From assembly GCF_037949285.1 (NCBI RefSeq), contig NZ_CP149926.1, positions 2,273,501 through 2,337,500 on the forward strand: a stretch of DNA of 64,000 bases, in the 5' to 3' direction. The translations under genes were made by a program, and so were the position numbers. The notes under the pieces were generated by a model that ran no database searches, was not told the DNA's origin, and saw nothing but the letters and a program-made list of their open reading frames with translations. Below, in pieces: positions 43,755 to 55,920 of this stretch (the stretch's first letter is position 1; each line of letters begins with the position of its first letter). The DNA is from Thioclava sp. GXIMD4216. Its GTDB lineage: Bacteria; Pseudomonadota; Alphaproteobacteria; Rhodobacterales; Rhodobacteraceae.

Positions 43755-45151
43755 TCAGCAGCCTCCCTGACGGCCTTGGTCTGGTCCGGCACCATCTTGC
43801 CGGGATTAAGAATATTCAACGGGTCGAGCGCCTGTTTGATCGCGCCCATGACCTGCCATGCCGCACCATGTTCGGCCTCCATATAGGCCAGCTTGCCCAT
43901 GCCGATACCATGTTCGCCGGTCACCGTCCCGCCCATCGACAGCGCGCGCTCGGACATTTTGGCGGCGACCTCTTTGGCGCGTTTGAATTCATCCTTGTCG
44001 TTGCGATCCAGCATCAGAACCGAGTGGAAATTCCCATCGCCCACATGGCCAAGGATCGGGCCGACCAGCCCCGCCGCATCAATGTCGCGGCGGGTGTCCT
44101 CGACCGCTTCGGCCAGACGCGAGATCGGCACCACGATATCGGTCACCAGCCCCATACAGCCCGGACGATAGGCGATACAGGCCGGATAGGCGCCATGACG
44201 CATCCGCCACAGCCGCGTGCGGTCCTCGGTGGTGGTCGCCCAGTCGAAATTGGCGCCGCCCATCTCGGAGACCACCTCGCCAAAGCGTTCGGATTGCTCG
44301 GCCACCATCGCCTCGGACCCGTGGAACTCGATCATCAGATGCGGTTTTTCCGGCAGGTCGGTGCCGTTCATCTTGTTGAAGATCTGCGCGGTCATCGCAT
44401 CGACAAACTCGATCCGCGCCATGCGGATGCCCATCTGGATCACCATCTGCACGGTTTCCACCGCCGCATGCAGGGTATCGAAAGCACAGACCGCCGAAGA
44501 GACTGCCTCGGGCTGGCCATGCAGTTTCAGCGTGAGTTCCGTGATAATCCCCAGCGTGCCTTCCGAGCCCAGCATCAGCGCGGTCAGGTCATAGCCTGCC
44601 GAAGACTTCCGCGCGCGCGAGCCGGTGCGGATGATGGTGCCATCGGCCAGCACGACCTCCAGCCCCATCACGTTATCCTTCATCGTACCGTAACCCACCG
44701 TGGTGGTGCCAGACGCCCGCGTCGAGGCCATGCCCCCCAAGGACGCATTCGCCCCCGGATCGACAGGGAAGAACAGCCCCGTGGCGCGCAGTTCGGTGTT
44801 GAGCACCTCGCGCGTCATGCCGGGCTGGACGCGGACCTGCATGTCGTCCTGATAGAGCTCGACCAGCTTATCCATCCGGCTCATATCCAGACAGAGCCCG
44901 CCATGAATTGCCAGCGCGTGCCCTTCCAGCGAAGTGCCCGTGCCCCAAGCCACCACCGGCATCTTATGGGCGGTGCAGATCTTCATGATCTGCGACACCT
45001 CTTCGGTCGTGGCGGGATAGGCCACCGCATCGGGCGGCGCGGGGGCGAACCAGGTTTCATTCTGGCCATGCAGGTCGCGATCGGCCTGCGTCAGGCTCAA
45101 CCGGTCCCCCAGCAGGGATTTCAGGGCGTCGAGGGCTGCATCATATGCCAT
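43751..45151 (-). CDS. FAD-linked oxidoreductase, D-lactate dehydrogenase/GlcD type
   Basis: A 466-residue flavoprotein with an N-terminal FAD-binding PCMH domain (PVVAWGTGTSLEGHALA, about 69-85; DPGANASLGGMASTRASG, about 128-145) and a C-terminal FAD-oxidase domain with the histidines of GHVGDGNFHS and GEHGIGMGK. Most such enzymes oxidise D-lactate or another D-2-hydroxyacid and pass electrons to cytochrome or quinone. The substrate is inferred from family only. The ATG at 45151 has GGAG eight bases upstream. Confidence 0.87.
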   Translation of the reverse strand: MAYDAALDALKSLLGDRLSLTQADRDLHGQNETWFAPAPPDAVAYPATTEEVSQIMKICTAHKMPVVAWGTGTSLEGHALAIHGGLCLDMSRMDKLVELYQDDMQVRVQPGMTREVLNTELRATGLFFPVDPGANASLGGMASTRASGTTTVGYGTMKDNVMGLEVVLADGTIIRTGSRARKSSAGYDLTALMLGSEGTLGIITELTLKLHGQPEAVSSAVCAFDTLHAAVETVQMVIQMGIRMARIEFVDAMTAQIFNKMNGTDLPEKPHLMIEFHGSEAMVAEQSERFGEVVSEMGGANFDWATTTEDRTRLWRMRHGAYPACIAYRPGCMGLVTDIVVPISRLAEAVEDTRRDIDAAGLVGPILGHVGDGNFHSVLMLDRNDKDEFKRAKEVAAKMSERALSMGGTVTGEHGIGMGKLAYMEAEHGAAWQVMGAIKQALDPLNILNPGKMVPDQTKAVREAAE

Positions 45152-45265
45152 AATCTGTCTCCGGATCTTTGCCCACGGTTCTAGGCCCGGAACCGGCAAG
45201 AGAAAAGCCCCACGGACCAGATTCCGCATGCAGAGCGGCTGTGCAAACCGGCCTTTCGGCGGGGA

Positions 45266-46918
45266 TCAGCCCGCCCCCAGAAGCTCGGCTGCGGCGGCAC
45301 GGGCGGCATCTGTCACCTCGGCACCGGCGATCATACGGGCGATCTCGTCGCGGCGTTCGGTCTCATCCAGCGGCACGACCTCGGACAGCGTCATCCCACC
45401 TTCCACCCGTTTCTGCACGCGGAAATGCTGTGCACCCCTTGCGGCCACCTGCGGCGAATGGGTCACCACCAGCACCTGTGCCTCTTCGGCCACCCGCGCC
45501 AGACGACGGCCCACCGCATCGGCGGTGGCCCCCCCCACCCCGCGGTCGATCTCGTCAAAGATCAGCACCAGCGCATCGGCGCCCTTCGACAGCACCACCT
45601 TCAGCGCCAGCAAAAACCGCGAAAGCTCGCCACCCGAGGCGATCTTGTTCAGCGGCCCCGCAGGCGCGCCGGGGTTGGTGGCCACGGTGAAGGCCACATT
45701 ATCCGAGCCTTCCACTGAGGGTTCGCCCGCCGACACGCGGGTCTCGAACACCGCGCGTTCCATCTTCAGCGGTGCCAGCTCCGCCGCCATCGCCTGATCC
45801 AAACGGGTGGCCGCCTTGCGCCGCGCCAGACCCAGCCTGTCGGCCACCTCGCGATAGGCCAGATCGGCCTTGGTCACGGCCGATTCGAGATCGCGGATCC
45901 GGCCCTCGCCTGCATCCAGCGCCTCAAGCCGCGCGCGCAGTCCGGTGGCGAAATCACCCAGATCATCGGGTTGCACCCCATGTTTGCGGGCCAAAGCACG
46001 AATGGCAAAAAGACGCTCCTCGGTGGCTTCCAGCGCGTAAGGGTCGAAGCTGAGCGCATCCAGCGCCTCTTCCACGCATTGCGTGGCATCGCCCAATTCG
46101 ATCAGCGCGCGTTCCAGCACGCTGAGAGGTTGATCGAGCCGCCCCTCGGCACGGTCAGCGGCGCCCTGAAGCCAGCGGTCGGCCTCGCGCATCAGCCCTT
46201 CGGCCCCTTCCGGCCCCAAGGCCTGCAAGGCGCGCGCCACATCCGAGCGGATCTTCTCGGCCTGCTGCATCACGCGGCGCTCGGTATCAAGGGGCGCTTC
46301 CTCGCCCGGCTGAGGGTCCAGCTTGTCCAGCTCGGCCACCGAATGACGCAGGAATTCTTCCTCGGCCTGCACCTCGGCCAATGCGGCCTGCGCCGCCGAC
46401 AGGGCCTTGCGCGCCGCAGAACGATCTTTCCACGCCGCCGCAACCTGCGCCAGAAGCGGGGCGTTTTCGGCGAAGGCATCCAGCATCGCGCGGTGGCCTT
46501 TTTCATTCAGCAAACCGCCATCATCCTGCTGCCCATGCAGCTCCACCAGCGACGCCGAGATCCGGCGTAGCACCTCGCCCGTCACACGGCGGTCGTTGAC
46601 ATAGGCGGTCTTGCGGCCATCGGCGCGGTTCACACGGCGCAGGATCAGCGCGTCATCTTCGGGCAGATCGGCCTCGCGCAGGATGTCGCGCACCGGATGG
46701 CCCTCGGGCAGGTCGAACTCGGCGGTGACTTCGCCCTGTTCGGCCCCCTTGCGCACCAGTTCGGCACGCCCCCGCCAGCCCAGCACAAAGCCCAGACAGT
46801 CCAGCAGGATCGACTTCCCCGCCCCTGTCTCGCCCGTCAAAACATTGAGCCCCGCACCGAAGTCCAACTCGGTGCGTTCCACGATGAGGATATCGCGAAT
46901 CTCAAGGCTGCGCAGCAT
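45266..46918 (-). CDS. recN: DNA repair protein RecN
   Basis: A 550-residue SMC-like ATPase for double-strand break repair. Walker A is TGETGAGKS (about 28-36), a long coiled coil occupies about 155-370, and the C-terminal lobe has the signature region SGGELSRFLLALK and Walker B LVLIFDEIDRGVGG. The family is often SOS-induced; no LexA site was identified. It lies 36 bases after bamD, a common alphaproteobacterial order (ftsZ-lpxC-bamD-recN). Confidence 0.95.
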   Translation of the reverse strand: MLRSLEIRDILIVERTELDFGAGLNVLTGETGAGKSILLDCLGFVLGWRGRAELVRKGAEQGEVTAEFDLPEGHPVRDILREADLPEDDALILRRVNRADGRKTAYVNDRRVTGEVLRRISASLVELHGQQDDGGLLNEKGHRAMLDAFAENAPLLAQVAAAWKDRSAARKALSAAQAALAEVQAEEEFLRHSVAELDKLDPQPGEEAPLDTERRVMQQAEKIRSDVARALQALGPEGAEGLMREADRWLQGAADRAEGRLDQPLSVLERALIELGDATQCVEEALDALSFDPYALEATEERLFAIRALARKHGVQPDDLGDFATGLRARLEALDAGEGRIRDLESAVTKADLAYREVADRLGLARRKAATRLDQAMAAELAPLKMERAVFETRVSAGEPSVEGSDNVAFTVATNPGAPAGPLNKIASGGELSRFLLALKVVLSKGADALVLIFDEIDRGVGGATADAVGRRLARVAEEAQVLVVTHSPQVAARGAQHFRVQKRVEGGMTLSEVVPLDETERRDEIARMIAGAEVTDAARAAAAELLGAG

Positions 46919-46954
46919 GGGTGGTCCCGCTATAAGGCCAGTCGGGGCGCGGGC

Positions 46955-47809
46955 TTACAGCCACTGCCCCTTGATAACCTGGCGGTAAATCGTTGAAAGC
47001 CAGCTATCGCCCTTGTTTTCCGGTTCAAGCCCTTTGGCACGCAAAAGCTTGTAGGCGTCTTCGTAGAAGGGCGAAGACTGGAAGTTATGGCCAAGGATCG
47101 CCGCCGCCGTCTGGGCCTCGTCGGTCAGACCAAGAGCCAGATAGGCCTCGACCAGACGTTCCAGCGCCTCGGGCGTGTGGGTCGTGGTCTGGAACTGCTC
47201 GACCACGACACGGAAGCGGTTGATGGCCGCCGTGTAATTGCCGTGCTTGAGGTAATAGCGACCGATCTCCATTTCCTTGCCCGCCAGATGGTCGAAGGCA
47301 AGGTCGAATTTCAGCATTGCCGAGCGCGCATAATCGCTGTCGGGATATTGCTCGATCACTTCGCGCAGCGCCTGCAGCGCCTGATAGGTCAGGCCCTGAT
47401 CGCGACCGACCTCATCGATCTGGTCGTAATAGCTCAGCGCCAGAAGATATTTCGCATAGGGCGCATCTTCCGACCCCGGATAGGTGTCAAGATAACGCTG
47501 CGCGGTCGAGCGCGCCTCTTCGTAATTCTTCGCGCGGTGCTGGGCATAGGCCTGCATGATCACAGAGCGCTGCGCCCATTCCGAATAGGGATAAAGACGC
47601 TCGACCTCTTGGAAGTAATGCAGCGCATCCGTCGGACGGCGCGGGTTCCCCACTTCCAGCTCGTATTCGCCGCGCTCGTAGATCTGCTGCGCGGTGAAGT
47701 TATCCAGAGGCACATCCTTGGGGCTGTCGCCTTTGCCCGAACAGGCAGCGAGGGTCGCCACCAGCAAGAGACACCCGACCCTTGTAGCCGCTGATTTGCC
47801 GTGCATCAT
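46955..47809 (-). CDS. bamD: Outer membrane protein assembly factor BamD
   Basis: A 284-residue lipoprotein. The lipobox is LAAC (C22 from the second ATG). About five TPR repeats follow, such as AQQIYERGEYELEVGN and SEDAPYAKYLLALSYY. It is the essential accessory of BamA in inserting beta-barrels. Starts at 47809 or 47806 are adjacent ATGs. It is separated from lpxC by a clear terminator, so it probably has its own promoter between 47810 and 47980. Confidence 0.93.
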   Translation of the reverse strand: MMHGKSAATRVGCLLLVATLAACSGKGDSPKDVPLDNFTAQQIYERGEYELEVGNPRRPTDALHYFQEVERLYPYSEWAQRSVIMQAYAQHRAKNYEEARSTAQRYLDTYPGSEDAPYAKYLLALSYYDQIDEVGRDQGLTYQALQALREVIEQYPDSDYARSAMLKFDLAFDHLAGKEMEIGRYYLKHGNYTAAINRFRVVVEQFQTTTHTPEALERLVEAYLALGLTDEAQTAAAILGHNFQSSPFYEDAYKLLRAKGLEPENKGDSWLSTIYRQVIKGQWL

Positions 47810-47984
47810 GCCCTGCCCTATCCCATTCTTGCCCTGCCCCGATGGGCGGGATCTCTTCCTGATCTGCCCGAGGGCAGTAACGTTCAACACCGCTTAACAC
47901 AGAACAATCGGCTGCGCAAAACGCCTTTCACTGCACCTTCCTAGCGTCAACGCATTGAGAAGCCAAGCATCACTGTGACAAATG

Positions 47985-48019
47985 AAAAAGCCTCCATGCA
48001 CACAAGCGCATGAAGGCTT
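47985..48019 (-). terminator. Terminator downstream of lpxC
   Basis: AAGCCTCCATGC (47988-47999) and GCATGAAGGCTT (48008-48019) pair with one mismatch around an eight-base loop. On the minus strand the stem runs into TTTTT (47989-47985). It sits 52 bases past the lpxC stop. Confidence 0.8.
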
Positions 48020-48070
48020 CACAATCGCAAGAGCGCCATGCCGCAAAGCGGCGCGAACCCACCGGATCCG

Positions 48071-48991
48071 TTACTGGGCGGCGAAAAGATGCGGCATACA
48101 GACGCCCGCGCCGGGGGTGGCGTCTGCCGCTTCGGAATCAAGCACGACCCACTCATAGGCGCCAGGCGTGGCGAAGACCGCGCGCAGCAGCTTGTTGGTC
48201 ATCGCATGCCCCGAGCGGTTGCCCACATAGCGCCCGAGAATCGGCCCGCCTGCCAGCAGAAGGTCGCCAAGCGCGTCCAGCATCTTATGGCGCACCGCCT
48301 CGTCCTTGTGGCGCAGGCCACCGGGGCTAAGCACCTTGTCGCCATCGATCACGACCGCATTGTCATAGGTGCCGCCAAGGGCCAGACCGTTCTTCTGCAT
48401 CATCTCCACATCGGCACGGCGGCAGAAGGTGCGGCTATCCATCAACTCGCGCACGAAAGCGCCGTTGGACATGCCCAGACGTTTGTGCTGATGACCGATC
48501 GCCTTGTCGGTGAAATCAATCGAGAAATCGATCTCGAGCGTGCGGTTGGGTTCCAGTCGCGCCCATGCCTCGCCCTCCGTCACCTCGACGGGGCGCAGGA
48601 TACGCAAGGCGCGCAACTGGCCGCCCACTTCCACCAGACCGGCAGCGCGGATGCCTTTGACGAAGGGGGCCGAGGATCCGTCAAGGATCGGCACTTCCGG
48701 CCCGTCGATTTCGATCAGCGCATTATGCACGCCGCAACCGGCCAGAGCGGCCATGATATGTTCGATCGTCGAGACGGTGATCCCGTCTTCGTTTTCGATC
48801 AGGGTGCAAAGGCGGGCATTGGTCACATTATCCCAACGGGCCGCGATCAGACCGTTACGTTCCGTCACATCCACGCGGTTGAACACGATGCCATGATCGG
48901 CGGGCGCAGGCAAAAGACGCATGCGCACGGGCTGGCCTTTGTGGAGGCCGACACCATCGAAGCTCACGGGTTTTGCAAGGCTGGTCTGCAC
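48071..48991 (-). CDS. lpxC: UDP-3-O-acyl-N-acetylglucosamine deacetylase
   Basis: A 306-residue zinc amidase that commits the cell to lipid A synthesis. Zinc ligands are H in STIEHIMAAL and H and D in RHKMLDALGDL; the catalytic glutamate is the E next to the first histidine. The GTG at 48991 is chosen: AAAGGA lies seven bases upstream and family members start MQT; a TTG two codons earlier is possible. It follows ftsZ but with a strong terminator between. Confidence 0.94.
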   Translation of the reverse strand: MQTSLAKPVSFDGVGLHKGQPVRMRLLPAPADHGIVFNRVDVTERNGLIAARWDNVTNARLCTLIENEDGITVSTIEHIMAALAGCGVHNALIEIDGPEVPILDGSSAPFVKGIRAAGLVEVGGQLRALRILRPVEVTEGEAWARLEPNRTLEIDFSIDFTDKAIGHQHKRLGMSNGAFVRELMDSRTFCRRADVEMMQKNGLALGGTYDNAVVIDGDKVLSPGGLRHKDEAVRHKMLDALGDLLLAGGPILGRYVGNRSGHAMTNKLLRAVFATPGAYEWVVLDSEAADATPGAGVCMPHLFAAQ

Positions 48992-49164
48992 GATCAATTC
49001 CTTTCGATTCTTAGCGACGAACGGTTGAAAGTTGTCCCTCGTTCCATCGCAACATCAGTTAAGAAAAACCTGCGACTTTCTCAACTCACTCTTTGCAACA
49101 GAATGAAACATTAACCACACGCCGTAGCGGAACCCCGCCAAGCACCCTACAACCCCCTGAATAA

Positions 49165-49199
49165 AAAAGAAAATAGGCCGGGAAAACCCGGCCTATTTT
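49165..49199 (-). terminator. Strong terminator downstream of ftsZ
   Basis: AAAATAGGCCGGG (49170-49182) pairs perfectly with CCCGGCCTATTTT (49187-49199) around a four-A loop. On minus the stem is followed by CTTTTTT. It lies 74 bases beyond the ftsZ stop and ends the dcw transcript. Confidence 0.92.
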
Positions 49200-49272
49200 A
49201 TGCATTTTGTGATCGAAATTTTTCAGCAAGATCGGCGCGATCGGCGTTTCTCACCGAGACATTTCAAACCGA

Positions 49273-51057
<1,785 letters not shown>

Positions 51058-51315
51058 AGAGGTCCGCCTGTTTTTTTGGTGATTGGCCCTGTCCCGGCCG
51101 TTTGAAAAATTACCCTTATTTTACCAGAAAACGACGCGTCGTCACGCGAAAAACACGGTTAAGACACAAAATCTGGGCAGATCGAAGCGCGACTCAGCGG
51201 TATTTCGCGCAGTTCTCCGGATATGGTAGAATGGCAAAAAACACCCCGGAAGACCTAGCTTTCGCGGCAGATACAGTTACGTCAACATTAAGATTGGCGC
51301 GCAAGCCTCTGGGCT

Positions 51316-52650
51316 TTACCAGTTATCCTTGAACCAGCGGAACGCCCTGCGGAAGCTGCGCCCGCCCAGCCGGTCGACGGGGATCTCGAAATCCCACCAC
51401 TCGTCCTGCGGGTTGGTCGCATGCAGCGCCAGACCGACAATGGCGCTAAAACCGGCAGATGTCGCCTGCTGCGGCAACCCCTGCACGCGAAGCGGCCGCC
51501 CCAAGCGCACGTTATGGCCGAGGATTCGCGCCGCCATACCGTCAATACCGGGCAACTGGCTGGTGCCGCCCGTCAGCACGATCTGCTGGCTGGGCATATG
51601 CGAGAAGCCCGCCACATCCAGCCGCGCCTTGATCTCCTCGAAGATCTCCTCGACGCGGGGCCGGATGATGCCGATCAGCTCGGCGCGGGTGGCGGTGCGG
51701 CTGTCCTTTTCCCAATCGCCGGAATTGGCGGAAAGCTCGATCAGCTCGCGGTCATCCATCGAGGTCGCATGGACCCCGCCATGAATTGTCTTCAGCCGCT
51801 CGGCCAACTGGCCCGAAACCTGAAGCCCCGCCGAAATATCGGAGGTGATATGATCACCACCCATGCGCACAGCATCGGAGTAGATCATGTGTTTTTTCAT
51901 AAAGATAGACAGGCCCGACGCGCCACCGCCCAAATCGATGCAGGCGGCCCCCAGTTCCTGTTCATCCTCGACAAGGCTGGCCACGCCCGACACATAGGCA
52001 GAGCTTGCCACACCGGCCAGCTCCAGATCGCAGCGCCGGATCGCATTCACAAGGTTCTGCAGCGCGAACCCGTCCACCGTCAGCAGGTGCATATCGGTTG
52101 CCAGCTTGCGCCCCGCATGACCACGCGGGTCCGACAGGCCCGACCGGTGATCAAGCGCGAAATTGACGGGCTGGGCATGCAGCACCTCGCGCCCTGCCCC
52201 GAAATCAGGCACATCACAGGCGGCCAGCACGCGGCCCACATCCTGCCCCGTGACCTGATCTCCGGCAATATCGATCTGGCCGGTCAGCCCGTAGCTGCGC
52301 GGTTCGCCGCCCGCAAAGCAGGCAATCACATGATCCACACGGATTGCGGCCTTCTTCTGCGCGGCCTGCACCACGGTGCGGATCGCCCGCTCGGTCTGCG
52401 CCATCGTGTCGATCTCGCCAAAGCGGACCCCGCGCGATTGTGTGGTGGCCGCACCGATCACCTTGAAGCCCGCCTGCCCCGCCAGAGGCCCGCCGCCCTC
52501 CATCTCTGCCAGACCGCTCGGCCCTTCGATTTTCAGCACCAAGCACACAATCTTCGATGTGCCTATATCCAGAAGCGCAACAACACCGCGCTGCATCGCG
52601 GCCTTGCGCATATTGCGCATCGCTCTCTGGGCTTGGTAAAAATCGGGCAT
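51316..52650 (-). CDS. ftsA: Cell division protein FtsA
   Basis: A 444-residue actin-like ATPase that tethers FtsZ to the membrane. The phosphate 1 motif is LLDIGTSKIVCLVL (about 26-39), phosphate 2 is CIDLGGGASGLSIF and the adenosine motif is IVLTGGTSQLPG. The C-terminal part ends in basic aromatic residues (FRRAFRWFKDNW), the amphipathic membrane helix. ATG at 52650 is used; a TTG three codons upstream lacks support. Confidence 0.94.
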   Translation of the reverse strand: MPDFYQAQRAMRNMRKAAMQRGVVALLDIGTSKIVCLVLKIEGPSGLAEMEGGGPLAGQAGFKVIGAATTQSRGVRFGEIDTMAQTERAIRTVVQAAQKKAAIRVDHVIACFAGGEPRSYGLTGQIDIAGDQVTGQDVGRVLAACDVPDFGAGREVLHAQPVNFALDHRSGLSDPRGHAGRKLATDMHLLTVDGFALQNLVNAIRRCDLELAGVASSAYVSGVASLVEDEQELGAACIDLGGGASGLSIFMKKHMIYSDAVRMGGDHITSDISAGLQVSGQLAERLKTIHGGVHATSMDDRELIELSANSGDWEKDSRTATRAELIGIIRPRVEEIFEEIKARLDVAGFSHMPSQQIVLTGGTSQLPGIDGMAARILGHNVRLGRPLRVQGLPQQATSAGFSAIVGLALHATNPQDEWWDFEIPVDRLGGRSFRRAFRWFKDNW

Positions 52651-52675
52651 AGGATGCAATCTCGGTAGCTATGGC

Positions 52676-53641
52676 TCAGTAATTATGGGCGATGGCGCGA
52701 TAACTTTCCATCGCATGGGGTGTCAGCCGGATCGTGGGGCGATCCTTGTCACGCAAATCGATCCGCGTAAAATCACGGGCAAGCACATCTTCGGCGGTAT
52801 TCATCGCCAGAAGCCGCTCGACCGCCTGTACCGGCGTATCCTGCGGCAGCATCACGCGGCGATCTCCCTCCAGAACAATGTCCCAACGCCGCTGGCCCAC
52901 ACGGATCAGACCGCGCGCTTTGGGCAGAAGCGGCCCCATTGCCTTCAGGATCGCCAACGCCTCGGGCACCGCCTGATTGGCACCGACACCGGCAATCAAC
53001 GGCAGATCGGAGCGCGCGGCACGGTCGATCAGCGTCGCAACGCGATGCCCGCCGTGGTCCAGCATCTCCAGCCCCGTCGCCGTGCGCCACAAAATCACCG
53101 GCGTGCGTTCGGTCACCACCACATCCAGCACCCCGCCGGATTTGATGCTGATCGAGGCATCCGCCACCGCATCCAGCCGCATGATCGTCTCGCGATACTG
53201 GTCCAGATCGATATTGAAGGAAGAGACCGGCAAACCGGTCGGCAGCATCGTATAGACCGCCCGCTCGACCTCGGGGCTTGCCCCCTCGACCTTGAGTTCA
53301 TTGACCATGAATTCGGGACGGTTCTGGATCGAGGCCTTGATATCCTCGTAGGTCTGCAGCATATCCGCGCGCCGACCGGAATCCCCGAAATAGATCCCCA
53401 GCCCCAGCACCACGGCGAAAGTCGGCACCCCGATACGGGTCAGCGACCGCACGATGGGCGTCAGCCAGAGCCGGTTCAGCCGGAAGGCCAGACGCGAGGG
53501 GGCAGGGTCCTTGCGGCGCGACGAGCGGCGCACGTAAAGCTGGCCCTGCTGGCTGCGCGAGGCACCGCCAACCGCGCGTGTGCCCGACCATTTGCCCGCA
53601 TCCGCCTTGGACGGATCCTGCGACGCCCCTACCTTCCGCAT
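52676..53641 (-). CDS. ftsQ: Cell division protein FtsQ
   Basis: A 321-residue bitopic division protein. A long basic cytoplasmic N-terminus (1-70) is followed by one membrane helix (about 68-88, [17 protein letters not shown]), then POTRA (about 104-170, [18 protein letters not shown]) and a beta domain. It recruits FtsL/B and FtsW/I to the septum. Its start lies within the last 13 bases of ddl. Confidence 0.92.
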   Translation of the reverse strand: MRKVGASQDPSKADAGKWSGTRAVGGASRSQQGQLYVRRSSRRKDPAPSRLAFRLNRLWLTPIVRSLTRIGVPTFAVVLGLGIYFGDSGRRADMLQTYEDIKASIQNRPEFMVNELKVEGASPEVERAVYTMLPTGLPVSSFNIDLDQYRETIMRLDAVADASISIKSGGVLDVVVTERTPVILWRTATGLEMLDHGGHRVATLIDRAARSDLPLIAGVGANQAVPEALAILKAMGPLLPKARGLIRVGQRRWDIVLEGDRRVMLPQDTPVQAVERLLAMNTAEDVLARDFTRIDLRDKDRPTIRLTPHAMESYRAIAHNY

Positions 53642-54552
53642 GAGGCATCCTCCACCATCCAGCGGCACAGCGCAGGAAAGTCGATCCCCGCCTGCATCGC
53701 CTGTTCCGGCACCAGCGATGTCGGCGTCATACCGGGCTGGTTATTGGTTTCCAGCAGGAACAACCCCGCCAATCCGCGCGTGTCATCCCAACGGAAATCG
53801 GTGCGCGAAACACCGCGGCAGCCAAGCGCCTTATGCGCCCGCAGCGCAAAATCCTGACAGGCCGTCGCGATCTCTTCGGGAATATCGGCGGGGCAGACAT
53901 GACGCGAGCCACCTGCCGAATATTTGGCCTGATAGTCATACCAGCCGGTGGTCACGATCTCGGTCACGCAAAAGGCGCGGTCTTCCATCACGGCACAGGT
54001 CAGTTCGCGCCCCGGCACATAGGTTTCCACCATGACGCTTTCGGGCATGTCATCGGAAAGCTGCGGCGGGCTATTGGCCGCCTCCTGCACGATATAGACG
54101 CCGACGGAGGAGCCTTCATTATTGGGTTTGACCACATAAGGCGGCGGCAGGACATGGCGCTGGCGCACCTCGTCGCGCGCGGCAATCACGCTGTCGACCA
54201 CCGGCAGACCGGCCTGTGCATAGACCTGCTTCGAGCGATCCTTGTCCATCGCGATGGCCGAGGCAAGCACCCCCGAATGCGTATAGGGAAGACGCAGCCA
54301 TTCCAGCAGCCCCTGCACACAACCATCCTCGCCCCAGCGGCCATGCAGCGCGTTGAAGACGACATCCGGTTCGATTTCGGTGAGACGCTGCGCCAGATCG
54401 GGGCCAGCATCGACCTCAATCACCTCATATCCCGCAGCCCGCAAGGCGATGGCGCATTCGCGCCCAGAAGAAAGAGACACATCCCGCTCTGCGGACGCGC
54501 CACCCATCAATACCGCCACAAGCTGGGTCGTCCTGCTCGACTTACCCGCCAT
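53629..54552 (-). CDS. ddl: D-alanine--D-alanine ligase
   Basis: A 307-residue ATP-grasp enzyme making the D-Ala-D-Ala dipeptide for cell wall precursors. Motifs: [16 protein letters not shown] (about 15-30), [25 protein letters not shown] (ATP lysine) and [12 protein letters not shown] (magnesium binding and dipeptide site). The ATG at 54552 has GAGG upstream; the frame is open to 54615 but that part is not conserved. Overlaps ftsQ. Confidence 0.95.
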   Translation of the reverse strand: MAGKSSRTTQLVAVLMGGASAERDVSLSSGRECAIALRAAGYEVIEVDAGPDLAQRLTEIEPDVVFNALHGRWGEDGCVQGLLEWLRLPYTHSGVLASAIAMDKDRSKQVYAQAGLPVVDSVIAARDEVRQRHVLPPPYVVKPNNEGSSVGVYIVQEAANSPPQLSDDMPESVMVETYVPGRELTCAVMEDRAFCVTEIVTTGWYDYQAKYSAGGSRHVCPADIPEEIATACQDFALRAHKALGCRGVSRTDFRWDDTRGLAGLFLLETNNQPGMTPTSLVPEQAMQAGIDFPALCRWMVEDASCGR

Positions 54553-54638
54553 ACTTTGCCTCGTCGGGGTTTTCCCCGTTTTGCGCTTTTGGTTAAGCCC
54601 ATCGGTTACTGCCAAAAGACGGCCCTTCTTCTATGGCC

Positions 54639-55571
54639 TTATCTTTCTCCGACGCGCATGATTTCCCACTGTAGCTCAATTCCGCTGTTGAGCAAAACCT
54701 TTTTGCGAACCTCTTCCCCCAAACCTTCCAGATCGGCGGCACTGGCACCGCCCGCGTTGATCAGGAAGTTGGAATGCATTTCAGACATTTGCGCCCCGCC
54801 AAGACGGGCCCCACGCATTCCGGCATCGTCGATGACTTTCCACGCCTTGAGATCATGCACGTCATCGGCCCGCCCCGTAGAGCTGAACCCCGACGGATTG
54901 CGGAAGGTCGAACCTGCGCTGCGCTCCTTGCTGGGCTGGGAGGCGTCACGCTTGGCGATCTGTTCGGCCATGCGCGCTTCGAGATCGGCGGGTTCGGCGG
55001 GGAGCCCCTCGAACACGGCATCGGTGATCACCCAGCCTTCCGGCAGCGCGCTCTGGCGATAGGCCAGATGCAGATCGGCCGCATGAAGGCGACGTGCCTC
55101 CCCCGCCCGCGTGACCACACCGATTTCCACCAGATGGTCGGCCACATAGGTGCCATAGCACCCGGCATTCATCCGCACCGCGCCGCCGACAGAGCCGGGA
55201 ATGGTGCGCAAAAAGGTCAGATCCACGCCGCCTGCTGCCGCCTTGCGGGCCACATGCGCATCCAGCGCCGCAGCGCCCGCCCGAATGCGCGTGCCTTCGA
55301 TCTCGATCCCGTTGAAGCCACGGCCCAGACGGATCACCACGGCGCGCAGCCCGCCATCCCGCACGATCAGGTTCGAGCCGACGCCCATCGGAAACACCGC
55401 AACCGTCTCCGGCAGCCCCGCCAGAAACGCGCAAAGATCGTCCGTATCGGCAGGCTGGAACAGCCAATCGGCCGGACCACCCACACGCAGCCATGTCAGC
55501 TCGGACAATGCGCGCTGCGGCGTCAGGGCACCGCGCGGCTGATAGGAAGAGGGAGAAAGCATATCGGTCAT
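54639..55571 (-). CDS. murB: UDP-N-acetylenolpyruvoylglucosamine reductase
   Basis: A 310-residue FAD enzyme that reduces the enolpyruvyl group to give UDP-MurNAc. FAD binding is seen in [14 protein letters not shown] (about 80-93) and [18 protein letters not shown]; the catalytic serine is in [12 protein letters not shown] and the C-terminal glutamate in [11 protein letters not shown]. It is a type IIb-like MurB. AGGA precedes the ATG at 55571. Order murC-DUF2484-murB-ddl is usual in Rhodobacterales. Confidence 0.95.
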   Translation of the reverse strand: MTDMLSPSSYQPRGALTPQRALSELTWLRVGGPADWLFQPADTDDLCAFLAGLPETVAVFPMGVGSNLIVRDGGLRAVVIRLGRGFNGIEIEGTRIRAGAAALDAHVARKAAAGGVDLTFLRTIPGSVGGAVRMNAGCYGTYVADHLVEIGVVTRAGEARRLHAADLHLAYRQSALPEGWVITDAVFEGLPAEPADLEARMAEQIAKRDASQPSKERSAGSTFRNPSGFSSTGRADDVHDLKAWKVIDDAGMRGARLGGAQMSEMHSNFLINAGGASAADLEGLGEEVRKKVLLNSGIELQWEIMRVGER

Positions 55572-55653
55572 ACAGGCGTTCCTAGCGAAGCCCTGTCAGC
55601 ACGGCAAGCCCTCGCGCTATTTATCCCGATTTATCGCAAAAGGCGGATCGCGA

Positions 55654-55920
55654 TCAGGCGTCCTGACGGTTGTCCGCCGGACGCGGCTCGGCATGCAGGC
55701 GGGCAATCAGCCGGTGCAGCGGCCAACGCAGGACCGACATCCCCGCCGCCAGCACCACCAAGCCCCAAAGCGGCCCCTGCTGATAGGTCACCGCCCCGAG
55801 GATCGGCACCCCTGTCACAATCAGCACCCAAGCCGCGACCCAGTGCCAACGTTGCGGCCCCATCGCCAGAACCGAGGCAAAGACACCCCATAGGCAGGCA
55901 AGGGTGAGCGAGAGTGACAT
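55654..55920 (-). CDS. DUF2484 family small membrane protein
   Basis: An 88-residue protein with three hydrophobic segments (about 1-20, 25-44 and 48-66) and a polar C-terminus. It matches the DUF2484 family, found between murC and murB in Rhodobacterales. No function is known; its place suggests an accessory role in envelope synthesis. Start MSLSLTLACLWG at 55920 has GGAATGGAG within fifteen bases. Confidence 0.82.
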   Translation of the reverse strand: MSLSLTLACLWGVFASVLAMGPQRWHWVAAWVLIVTGVPILGAVTYQQGPLWGLVVLAAGMSVLRWPLHRLIARLHAEPRPADNRQDA